Source: Vannielia sp.
GTDB lineage: Bacteria; Pseudomonadota; Alphaproteobacteria; Rhodobacterales; Rhodobacteraceae
Assembly (NCBI RefSeq): GCF_029212645.1
Contig: NZ_JARGND010000004.1
Span: 36,169-93,047 of the forward strand
Reading direction: 5' to 3'
DNA: 56,879 nt
The position numbers and the translations under genes are program-made. Positions 17,738-25,765 of the stretch are shown piece after piece. Numbering within the stretch: the stretch's first letter is position 1; every line of letters starts with the position of its first letter. The notes under the pieces are model-generated. The model searched no databases. It saw only the letters and a program-made list of their open reading frames with translations, and had not been told where the DNA came from.

Positions 17738-19108
17738 ATGCGCGACGAACTTTCCAGATGGGGCCATGTCGTGGCCATTTTGACGCTGGGCTTGCCTTTG
17801 GTGGGCGGGCATCTGGCGCAGGTGGCGATTCAGATCACGGATACGGTGATGATCGGTTGGTATGCGGTGCCGGATCTGGCCGCGATGGTGCTGGCGGGCA
17901 CGATCTGGTTTGTGGCTTTCATTGTATCCATCGGGTTTTCGCAGGCGGTGATGCCGCTGGTTTCGGAGGCCAGCGAGGCCGGGGAGGCGGGCGTGGTGCG
18001 GCTGCGCCGGGTGACGCGGATGGGCTTTTGGCTTTCGGCGATGGCGTGGCTGTTTTTCACCCCGGTGTTCTGGTGGGCGAAGCCGCTGCTCATTGGCTTG
18101 GGGCAGGAGGCGGATCTGGCCGAGGCGGCGCAGGGATACTTGCGCATTGGCGGCCCGGCGCTGCTGCCGGCGCTCATCGTCATGGTGCTGAAATCCTACC
18201 TTGCGGCGCTGGAAAAGACCCGTGCCTTGCTGTGGATCGCCCTTGCGGCGGCAGCGCTGAACATTGGGCTGAACTGGGTGTTGATCTTTGGCAAGCTGGG
18301 CGCGCCGGAGTTGGGGCTGATCGGCGCGGCGGCGGCCTCGGCTGTGGGGCATGTATTTTCGATGGTGGCGCTATGGGCCTATGTCCGCTGGCAATTTCCG
18401 GAGCATCATCTGTTCCAGCGGTTGTGGAAGCCTGATTGGGAGGCTCTTGGCGAGGTTTTCCGGCTGGGCTGGCCGATTGGCCTGATGCTTTTGGCTGAGG
18501 CGGGGCTGTTTGCCTTTGCCTCGCTGCTGATGGGCTGGTTGGGGACGGTGCCGCTGGCGGCGCATGGCATTGCGCTTCAGATCACGACCGGGACGTTCAT
18601 GGTGCATCTTGGCCTGTCAAACGCCGCAACGATTCGTGCCGGGAAGGCCTTTGGCCGGGGCGACGAGAGGCATTTGCGGCGGGGGGGAGAAGTGTCGATG
18701 GGCTTGTCGGTGGTATGGGCGCTGGCGACGATGGTGGCCTATATTGCCGTGCCGGAGTTCCTGTTGGGGTTGTTTCTGGACCCAAGCGACCCGGCCCGCG
18801 GGGCGATCCTGGCGGTGGGCGTGGGATTGATGGCGGTGGCCGGGGTGTTCCAACTGGTTGACGGGGTGCAGGTGACAGCGGCGGGCTTGCTGCGCGGGGT
18901 GCAGGACACGCGGGTGCCGATGGGCATTGCGGCGCTGGCCTATTGGGGCATTGGCGCGCCGATGGCTTGGCTGCTGGGCTTTGTGCTGGGGTTTGAGGGC
19001 GTTGGCGTGTGGGGCGGTTTGGCGATTGGGCTGGCGGTGGCTTCGGTGCTGCTGAGCTGGCGGTTCTGGCACCGCTCGGTGCGGATTGAAGCGCGGCTCG
19101 GCGGCTGA
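17738..19108 (+). CDS. MATE family multidrug/toxin efflux transporter
   Basis: A 456-residue, 12-helix inner-membrane antiporter of the DinF/NorM superfamily. The two MatE halves are visible: LVGGHLAQVAIQITDTVMIGW at the start of the first and WPIGLMLLAEAGLFAFASLLMGWLG at the start of the second. It is expected to export cationic compounds using Na+ or H+. The ATG at 17738 has AGGTG six bases upstream; a GTG at 17732 is an alternative. It is not obviously linked to the metal pair before it. Confidence 0.9.
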   Translation: MRDELSRWGHVVAILTLGLPLVGGHLAQVAIQITDTVMIGWYAVPDLAAMVLAGTIWFVAFIVSIGFSQAVMPLVSEASEAGEAGVVRLRRVTRMGFWLSAMAWLFFTPVFWWAKPLLIGLGQEADLAEAAQGYLRIGGPALLPALIVMVLKSYLAALEKTRALLWIALAAAALNIGLNWVLIFGKLGAPELGLIGAAAASAVGHVFSMVALWAYVRWQFPEHHLFQRLWKPDWEALGEVFRLGWPIGLMLLAEAGLFAFASLLMGWLGTVPLAAHGIALQITTGTFMVHLGLSNAATIRAGKAFGRGDERHLRRGGEVSMGLSVVWALATMVAYIAVPEFLLGLFLDPSDPARGAILAVGVGLMAVAGVFQLVDGVQVTAAGLLRGVQDTRVPMGIAALAYWGIGAPMAWLLGFVLGFEGVGVWGGLAIGLAVASVLLSWRFWHRSVRIEARLGG

Positions 19109-19188
19109 GGGCGTGGCACGCGCTGCCCCCTTCCGCTGCGTCGCCCCCGGTGTTACCCATATGCGCAACCTGAGAGGGAGAGGCTGAG

Positions 19189-20121
19189 ATGAGTGAAACC
19201 GCCCAACCGGCTGTGCCGACCGATGCGCTGGGATCCTTGCTGCGCCGCCTGCCGGGGCGGATTTTTGCCGTGGTCGACGGGGCGCATTTTGATGACTTGC
19301 CGGGCCGTATCCGCGATGTGGGCCTTAATGCGTTGCCGCTCTTTGCCGATGAGATCGACCTGCCTGCTTTGGGGCGGGGGCCGCATTTGGTGGCCTGTGC
19401 CAACCTGTTCGCCGTTGAGCAGGTGTGTGATGTGGTGGCGGGGGCGCCTGCCGTGGTGTGGTGGGACTGGCCCGATCAGGGCGCCAGGACGCAAGACAAC
19501 ATTTATGCCCATTTGCGCCGTCTCAACATGGTTGAAATCCCGCAGGGCCGGGCGGAGCCGATTGTGGGGCGCAGGCAGGTGGGCGCGGTTGACAGGGCCT
19601 CGGGCCGGGAAACGGTGCTGTTTCGCCATGGCGACCCGAATGTGATGTCGATGCTGATTCCGGTGCTGGAGGAGAACCAGCGTGGGCGGCTGTTTGGCGC
19701 GGCGCTTTCGGTGGCGATGCAGCCGCCGGGGCGCGAGGTGACGCATACCAGGAACCCCAGCCACAACGCGCCGCCAGAGTTTGGCCGGCTGAGCCTGTCG
19801 GCGGCGCAATATGATGAGCTGGCAGGCGTGCATGGCCGGGGGTTGCGGCGGCGGGCGGTGTATGAGCTTGGCCCCGATATGCCGGAGCCAACCCCGGAGG
19901 CCCGTGAAGACCGGGTGGTGGATGCCTATGACCGGGCCGAAAGCTATGGCTGCATGACGCTGGCGCAGATCTGGGAATTCATCGCGCTGGATCGCCGCTG
20001 GGGGCGGCGGTTTGAGCTGAAAACCGGCCATGAGCGGGTGCTGGACGCCTTGCAAATGCTGGATGCAACCCCGGAAGAGCGGCTGTTTCGCGCCGAGCAG
20101 GAACTGGAGTTCGCCAAGTAG
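19189..20121 (+). CDS. DUF4123 domain protein (orphan type VI effector-adaptor family)
   Basis: A 310-residue soluble protein. The N-terminal ~130 residues (RIFAVVDGAHFDDLPGRI onwards, then VVWWDWPDQGARTQDN) fit DUF4123, whose members are adaptors that load effectors onto the type VI secretion VgrG spike. The C-terminal part (from ~200) is helical with no family I recognise. No vgrG, paar, hcp or effector gene adjoins it, so its role is open. GAGAGGCTGAG gives a usable ribosome-binding site. A terminator hairpin follows at 20176-20193. Confidence 0.65.
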   Translation: MSETAQPAVPTDALGSLLRRLPGRIFAVVDGAHFDDLPGRIRDVGLNALPLFADEIDLPALGRGPHLVACANLFAVEQVCDVVAGAPAVVWWDWPDQGARTQDNIYAHLRRLNMVEIPQGRAEPIVGRRQVGAVDRASGRETVLFRHGDPNVMSMLIPVLEENQRGRLFGAALSVAMQPPGREVTHTRNPSHNAPPEFGRLSLSAAQYDELAGVHGRGLRRRAVYELGPDMPEPTPEAREDRVVDAYDRAESYGCMTLAQIWEFIALDRRWGRRFELKTGHERVLDALQMLDATPEERLFRAEQELEFAK

Positions 20122-20175
20122 TCAGGCATGGTCGTCAAGCATGGCGATTGGGGGTGGCGATTGGGCGACGAAAGA

Positions 20176-20193
20176 GGGGGCCACATGGCCCCC
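20176..20193. terminator. Hairpin between convergent DUF4123 and small lipoprotein genes
   Basis: GGGGGCCACATGGCCCCC forms a seven-pair stem with a four-base loop between two convergent genes. Weak T-rich tracts follow on both strands, so it may act in both directions. Confidence 0.5.
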
Positions 20194-20218
20194 TTGATGC
20201 GTTTTGAGCGGGCGGGGA

Positions 20219-20365
20219 TCAGCCGAGCAGATCGTCCTCGGTCAACACTTCATCGGTTGGCAGCACTTCAACGCCGTCTTCGTCAAGCACCGGCTCTGGC
20301 TCGGGGGCTTGCAGGCAACCTGCGAGGGCGAGGGCGAGAAAAAGCGGAAGCGTTTTTTTAATCAT
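20219..20365 (-). CDS. 48-residue acidic lipoprotein
   Basis: A very small gene: ATG at 20363-20365 preceded by AAAGGA nine bases upstream, ending TGA. The product starts MIKKTLPLFLALALAGC, a textbook lipoprotein signal with the lipid-bearing Cys at residue 17. About 31 mature residues follow, rich in Glu, Asp and Pro (PEPEPVLDEDGVEVL, then TEDDLLG). Function is unknown; small acidic outer-membrane lipoproteins are common in this group. Confidence 0.75.
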   Translation of the reverse strand: MIKKTLPLFLALALAGCLQAPEPEPVLDEDGVEVLPTDEVLTEDDLLG

Positions 20366-20448
20366 GGGGATGGTCCTTTCAAAGGTATTAACGATTTGGT
20401 GAAGTCAGATTGGCAGATGCCCCGGCGTGAGGCAACTGCCCCGCCACC

Positions 20449-20862
20449 TCAGGTGTTGCCTTTGTCGCGCATCAGACGGTCGGCCTTTTTGCGCACCAGA
20501 ATGGAACGCAGATCATGCATCGCCATCAGCAGCGCATCGGTGACCTCTTCAAGCTGGTCGTCCCCGGCCTTGGACTGTGCCCATTGGGTGGTGAGGTTGA
20601 GGTAATCCACGGCGCGGTGGATATCGTCAATGTCGCGGGCCGCCAGCAGGGCCTGGCGCTCTGTCATCCACTCGGAAATCGCAGCCACATCGGCTTCGCT
20701 CAACTGGCGGTCGCCATGCGGTTTGACCTCGCCGTTCTTGATGTTGATCACCGCGATCTGGTCCATCTCGATCCGGCGCTGGCGGTTTTCGGTATCCACC
20801 CGGAAGGCGACTGCCCCGTTCTCACGCACGCGGAAGTAATAGTCCGGTAGTTCGCCTGCCAT
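20449..20862 (-). CDS. Hypothetical protein, 137 residues
   Basis: A soluble, mostly helical protein starting MAGELPDYYFRVRENGAVAFRVD, with a short beta-rich N-terminus and a charged helical C-terminus (QLEEVTDALLMAMHDLRSIL). I recognise no family, domain or catalytic motif. Codon use resembles its neighbours and the frame is clean, so it is likely real. It is transcribed alone, between the small lipoprotein and aspartate aminotransferase. Confidence 0.7.
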   Translation of the reverse strand: MAGELPDYYFRVRENGAVAFRVDTENRQRRIEMDQIAVINIKNGEVKPHGDRQLSEADVAAISEWMTERQALLAARDIDDIHRAVDYLNLTTQWAQSKAGDDQLEEVTDALLMAMHDLRSILVRKKADRLMRDKGNT

Positions 20863-21136
20863 CGGCCCTGTCTCCGTTGTTTTTCCATGAATAGCAGGGC
20901 GCGGGGCGTGGCGCTAGAGAGGGCCGCGCCAAACGGGTTCACCCGCCGCTTGGGTTGTTATTGAAGCCGCGCAACAGCCAACCCGCGCTGTTCCATTCTC
21001 TTGCTACAAATATCCAATCCCAGAGGGGCCACCAGCCTTCCGCCTGATTTTTTTAGCGATCCACAGGCCATCAGGCCCAGATCACAAACAGACTTGCGCC
21101 GCAGGCGCGCGATTGGATCACCTGAGCCAAAATGAA
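20863..21136. other. Intergenic region upstream of the 137-residue gene
   Basis: About 270 bases without a credible gene. A short AT-rich patch near 21045-21055 (GATTTTTTTAGCG) stands out, but no full terminator, tRNA or riboswitch is recognisable. It must contain the promoter of the minus-strand gene ending at 20449. Confidence 0.4.
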
Positions 21137-21164
21137 AAAGGCCCGGCTGTTGCGCCGGGCCTTT
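21137..21164 (-). terminator. Rho-independent terminator of aspartate aminotransferase
   Basis: AAAGGCCCGGC and GCCGGGCCTTT form an 11-pair stem with a six-base loop, 24 bases past the minus-strand stop codon. On the minus strand the stem ends in TTT followed by TTCATT. Confidence 0.8.
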
Positions 21165-21187
21165 GCCAAGTTCAAATCTGCTCAGGG

Positions 21188-22444
<1,257 letters not shown>

Positions 22445-22479
22445 TCAAGCGTGAAACAGGGCCACAAGAGGAGACCGGG

Positions 22480-22881
22480 ATGAAAGAGACAGGTGAGGAA
22501 TGGTACGGCGAAGAGGCCGCCACCTTTGGCGACCGGGTTGAAGCGGCGCGCGATGCGCTGGGCTGGAGCCAGAAAGAGCTTGCCGGGCGGATGGGCGTAA
22601 AGGCCAAAACCGTGCGCGGCTGGGAAGAGGATTTGAGCGAACCGCGCGCCAATAAGCTGCAAATGCTGGCCGGGATGCTTGGGGTTTCAATGCGCTGGCT
22701 GCTGTCGGGCGTGGGCGCGGGCGTGGCCGCTCCGGGCAGCGAGCCCAAGGAGGTGACCGGGGCCGATCTTGCAGGATTGCTGGCCGAAGTGGGCGCGGTG
22801 CGCGGCGAGATGACAGCCCAGACCGCCCGGCTGGAGCGGCTGGAGGCGCGGATTGCCACGCTGCTGGAGGCTGCGAAATGA
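22480..22881 (+). CDS. XRE-family helix-turn-helix regulator
   Basis: A 133-residue protein. Residues ~15-75 form an XRE/Cro HTH with LGWSQKELAGRMGVKAKTV as the recognition region. A Gly-rich linker follows, then a C-terminal coiled coil (GEMTAQTARLERLEARIATL) likely for oligomerisation. Its stop overlaps the sdhE start by four bases (ATGA). It may regulate TCA-cycle or respiratory genes given this link, which is inference. AGAGGAG gives a strong ribosome-binding site. Confidence 0.85.
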   Translation: MKETGEEWYGEEAATFGDRVEAARDALGWSQKELAGRMGVKAKTVRGWEEDLSEPRANKLQMLAGMLGVSMRWLLSGVGAGVAAPGSEPKEVTGADLAGLLAEVGAVRGEMTAQTARLERLEARIATLLEAAK

Positions 22882-23150
22882 GCGAAGAAACCCGTGAAAT
22901 CCGCCTCAAGCGCCTCAAGATCAGGGCATGGCGGCGCGGCCTCAAGGAGATGGACCTGCTGATGGGCGGCTTTGCCGATACCGAGATGGCCAGTCTCTCT
23001 GATGCCGATCTTGATGCCTTTGAAGCGGTGATGGAAGAGGCCGATCAGGATTTGTTGCGCTGGGTCACCGGGGTTGAGCCGGTGCCTGAGGAACACGCCG
23101 AAATGCTGGCCCGCATCTGTGCCCGAGACACCGAAAATACCCCCCAATAG
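22878..23150 (+). CDS. sdhE: Succinate dehydrogenase flavinylation factor SdhE
   Basis: A 90-residue DUF339/Sdh5 family protein. The diagnostic RRGLKEMDLLMGGFAD matches the family's RG-x(3)-D/E motif. SdhE promotes covalent FAD attachment to SdhA and the maturation of other flavoproteins. The C-terminal DLLRWVTG is also typical. It overlaps the XRE regulator by four bases, so its level depends on that gene. Confidence 0.9.
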   Translation: MSEETREIRLKRLKIRAWRRGLKEMDLLMGGFADTEMASLSDADLDAFEAVMEEADQDLLRWVTGVEPVPEEHAEMLARICARDTENTPQ

Positions 23151-23222
23151 AGCCGGATCGGAGAGATTTTCAGCGATCTCGCGGAATATACATGGAAAAA
23201 TTCTATCAGACTTAACCAGTTC

Positions 23223-23248
23223 TAAGGGTTTCGAACGCTACACCCTTA
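23223..23248. promoter_or_regulatory. Inverted repeat upstream of the LdtR-like regulator
   Basis: TAAGGGT and ACCCTTA form a perfect seven-base inverted repeat with a 12-base spacer, about 28 bases before the start of the MarR-type gene, in an AT-richer leader. It may be an operator for autoregulation, or a leader hairpin. Confidence 0.35.
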
Positions 23249-23275
23249 TCCAGACGGAAACTGGCGGAGTTAGCC

Positions 23276-23773
23276 ATGAGCATTCATTCCCCGGTCGCCC
23301 CCAGCCTCAGGCAGGGATTCATGGGCGGCTATCTCGAAACCCTGGCGTTGGTTGAGCGGCTTCACCGGCTCTTGCTTGATGTCATCAAAGACGAATTTGA
23401 GCGTGTCGGCGTGTTGGAGATCAACGCCGTGCAAGCGCTGTTGCTGTTCAACGTGGGCGACAATGAGGTCACAGCGGGCGAGCTGAAAAGCCGGGGCTAC
23501 TATCAAGGCTCCAACGTCTCCTACAACCTCAAGAAGCTGGTCGAACTTGGCTTCATGCACCACCAGCGCTGCGAGATTGATCGCCGCTCCGTGCGGGTGC
23601 GGCTCACCGAGCGGGGCCGCTATGTGCGCGACCTTGTGGCAGAGCTTTTTGAACGCCACGCCAAGGGGTTGGAAGACAGCGCCGCGATCGACATGAACGG
23701 GCTGGAGATGATCACCGCATCGCTGCGCCGGGTCGAACGCTACTGGGGCGACCAGATCAGATACATCTACTAG
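23276..23773 (+). CDS. MarR/LdtR-like winged-helix regulator
   Basis: A 165-residue winged-helix regulator. The segment INAVQALLLFNVGDNEVTAG, then YYQGSNVSYNLKKLVELGF and RRSVRVRLTERGRYV, matches the LdtR branch of the MarR family. In Liberibacter and Sinorhizobium, LdtR controls an L,D-transpeptidase gene and stress tolerance. Whether the same target is used here is unknown, and no ldt gene is in this window. GGAG precedes the ATG. An inverted repeat lies in the leader. Confidence 0.85.
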   Translation: MSIHSPVAPSLRQGFMGGYLETLALVERLHRLLLDVIKDEFERVGVLEINAVQALLLFNVGDNEVTAGELKSRGYYQGSNVSYNLKKLVELGFMHHQRCEIDRRSVRVRLTERGRYVRDLVAELFERHAKGLEDSAAIDMNGLEMITASLRRVERYWGDQIRYIY

Positions 23774-23876
23774 GCCAACGAGCCTTTGAGGCGGAGCTAC
23801 AGGCAACCGGGCCGGGCGGCGCAAGCACCCGGTCCGGCGCCGTTTGAGCCGGAGGTCTGAACGCCGTGCGTGCGTA

Positions 23877-24020
23877 CAGCGCCGCAGGTGCTGTGCCTTG
23901 TTACGCCGCAGGCGCTGGGCGCTATCGCGCCGAAGGCGCTACCGACGGACCCGCCGAAGGCGCCACCGGCAGCCGCGCCGAAGGCGCTACGGGAAGCTCC
24001 GCTGACGGCGCGACGGGGGC
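23877..24020. repeat. Six tandem 24-base repeats with hairpin cores
   Basis: Six contiguous units of exactly 24 bases share the core CGCCGNAGGCGCT, each an inverted repeat with a three-base loop. Read from the GTG at 23866, units 3-6 encode variants of AEGATGxx, and many differences between units are at third codon positions. Another reading frame gives Ala/Pro/Lys-rich repeats. The units may be a degraded coding repeat or a structured RNA. Confidence 0.65.
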
Positions 24021-24230
24021 AAAGCCCGTCAGGGATTTTCTGGGCGGGAGTGTGACTAGACCATCCGGCTGGAAGCGATGGTCGCGCGTGTTGACCGAGC
24101 CGGAGGCATCAAGGCCAAGGGTGCGGGTTTGGCGGCATGCGTCTTGCGCTTGGGTCGGAAGGAGCGAGGAGGGTTGTGAGCCTATCGCTGGTGGCGAGCT
24201 TTCGCAGCGGGGGCCAGCCCCCGCACCCCC

Positions 24231-24256
24231 GGGATATTTTGAGCAAGAAAATGGAC
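24231..24256. repeat. GGGATATTT element, copy 1
   Basis: GGGATATTTTGAGCAAGAAA followed by ATGGAC. It matches 24 of 26 bases of the element at 38440-38465. Both follow GC-rich sequence outside genes. Confidence 0.55.
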
Positions 24257-24263
24257 AGGCCGC

Positions 24264-24866
24264 TTATCGCGATGCAAGCCAGTCACGCGCCGACGGGGTG
24301 AGGCGAAAGTGGCCGTGGAGGGGGTGATCGAACAGCATGTTCTGGGTGCGGGTGCCCCAGCCGATGTTATGGGTCACCAGAGGTGTGCCATCGGCAGCGC
24401 GGCGGGCGGAGATTACGCCGATATGGGGCAACCCGTTGCCCGCAAGGCGAAAGCTGACGATATCGCCGGTGTGAAACGCCGCCGGATCGGAGCTGAGGGG
24501 CAGGGCGCTGCCGGCACGGGTGAAGAGGGTTTCAAGATTGGGAACGCGGCGGTGGTCAATGTTGCGGTCGGTGGTCTTGAGGCCCCAGATCTTTGGGTAG
24601 GCCGAAAAATTGGCTTTCATATCGGCGTTCATCGCGCTTTGCAGATCAATCTCCCAGGCATCGCGCAGGGCGCGGATCACCACATCGGAGCAGACGCCGC
24701 GCAGGCGGGGGATATCACCGCCCGGAAACTCCAGCCCTTGATAGCGCGGGTCGTAGATGACGGTGACGCCGACTTGTGCGTGCGCCGCCGCAGCAAGATC
24801 ATCGGCGGGATCGGCTGCGAGCGGGGTGGCCCAGAGCAGGGCGAGCAAGGCGAGGCGGGGTTTCAT
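24264..24866 (-). CDS. DUF1287 secreted protein
   Basis: A 200-residue exported protein: signal peptide MKPRLALLALLWATPLAA, then DPADDLAAAAHAQVGVTVIYDP. The mature part has GVCSDVVIRALRD (with a Cys) and FHTGDIVSFRL with NGLPHIGVIS (with a His), giving a Cys/His pair arranged as in the NlpC/P60-like fold to which DUF1287 is related. It may act on cell-wall peptides; that is inference. The start overlaps the DUF817 stop by four bases, making it the last gene of the four-gene operon. Confidence 0.85.
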   Translation of the reverse strand: MKPRLALLALLWATPLAADPADDLAAAAHAQVGVTVIYDPRYQGLEFPGGDIPRLRGVCSDVVIRALRDAWEIDLQSAMNADMKANFSAYPKIWGLKTTDRNIDHRRVPNLETLFTRAGSALPLSSDPAAFHTGDIVSFRLAGNGLPHIGVISARRAADGTPLVTHNIGWGTRTQNMLFDHPLHGHFRLTPSARDWLASR

Positions 24867-25765
24867 GTGGTGGCACCTGGTTTGGTGTGGACCAGTGCGC
24901 GGCGCGGTGGCGTGACGGGCCTGCGCGAGATGAAATCGCGCATCACCAGGGTGACGGTGGCGAAGGCGACGAAGAGCAGCAAATACCATGAGCCCATCTT
25001 GGAGAAACTGACCATCTCGGTCCAGTGTTGGCCGGGGTAGGCCCATGTGCCGGTGACGGTGCCGATGTTTTCGGCCACCCAAATGGCGAGCGCGGCGAGG
25101 AAGGCGGCCAGTGGCAAGGGCATCCAGAGCGGGCGTTCGCCGATATAAAACCACACCCTCGTGCGCCCGAACAGGATCACCGTGGCGGCGAAGAGGGCAA
25201 GGCGGATGTCAGGCAGGAAGTGGTGGGCGAAGAAATTGACATAGATCGCCGTGGCCAGAACCACCGTGACCCAGAAGGGCGGGTAGGGGGCGAAGCGCAT
25301 TTCGAAGATGCGGGTGACGCGGGCGATGTAGCTGCCGATGGCGGCATACATGAAGCCCGAAAACAGCGGCACACCGAGCAGTTTGAGTAGCCCCGGTTCC
25401 GGGTATGACCAGCTGCCCGCCTGCACCTTGAAGAATTCCATCGCGGTGCCGGTGAGGTGAAAGAGCAGGATCACCTTGGCCTCCTGCCATGTTTCGAGCC
25501 GCGCCCAGAGGAAGAGGATTTGGGTGGAGACGGCGAAGAGCACGAGGAAATCGTAGCGTGCCAGCGGCCAGCTATCCTCCCAGATGGCGCGGGTGGCGAG
25601 GATGGCCAGCAGGATCAGCCCGCCGAACAGTGCCGCCCAGCCCTGCTTGAGCGTGAACATCACCAGCTCTGCCAGCCAACCCGGCAGGCGGCGGCGGGCC
25701 CAGTCGCCCATGCTGCGCTCGATCCGGCGGGTGCCGCCATCAATGTGCAGGCGTGGGTCGCTCAT
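24863..25765 (-). CDS. DUF817 integral membrane protein
   Basis: A 300-residue protein with about eight membrane helices. FKVQAGSWSYPEPGLLKLLGVPLFSGFMYAAIG includes the conserved core of DUF817, and NIGTVTGTWAYPGQHW repeats a similar Gly-Trp-x-Tyr-Pro motif. No function is known for the family. Its start shares one base with the Slam-like stop (TGATG) and its stop overlaps the DUF1287 start, so it is in the middle of a tightly packed operon. Confidence 0.85.
   Translation of the reverse strand: MSDPRLHIDGGTRRIERSMGDWARRRLPGWLAELVMFTLKQGWAALFGGLILLAILATRAIWEDSWPLARYDFLVLFAVSTQILFLWARLETWQEAKVILLFHLTGTAMEFFKVQAGSWSYPEPGLLKLLGVPLFSGFMYAAIGSYIARVTRIFEMRFAPYPPFWVTVVLATAIYVNFFAHHFLPDIRLALFAATVILFGRTRVWFYIGERPLWMPLPLAAFLAALAIWVAENIGTVTGTWAYPGQHWTEMVSFSKMGSWYLLLFVAFATVTLVMRDFISRRPVTPPRRALVHTKPGATT

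Larger units (their letters stand above)
23774..24263. other. Intergenic region with 24-base repeat array
   Basis: About 490 bases between the LdtR-like gene and the DUF1287 gene. It holds six 24-base tandem repeats (23877-24020), a GC hairpin at 24208-24225 and a copy of the GGGATATTT element at 24231-24256. A GTG at 23866 opens a frame through the repeats, but its later part has no protein character. Confidence 0.6.

Noticed and set aside
23877-24020. CRISPR array
   Set aside because: The 24-base units are contiguous with no unique spacers and no cas genes are near.
24208-24225. Terminator for the DUF1287 gene
   Set aside because: The GC hairpin GCGGGGGCCAGCCCCCGC lacks a T tract on the minus strand, so I did not list it as a terminator.
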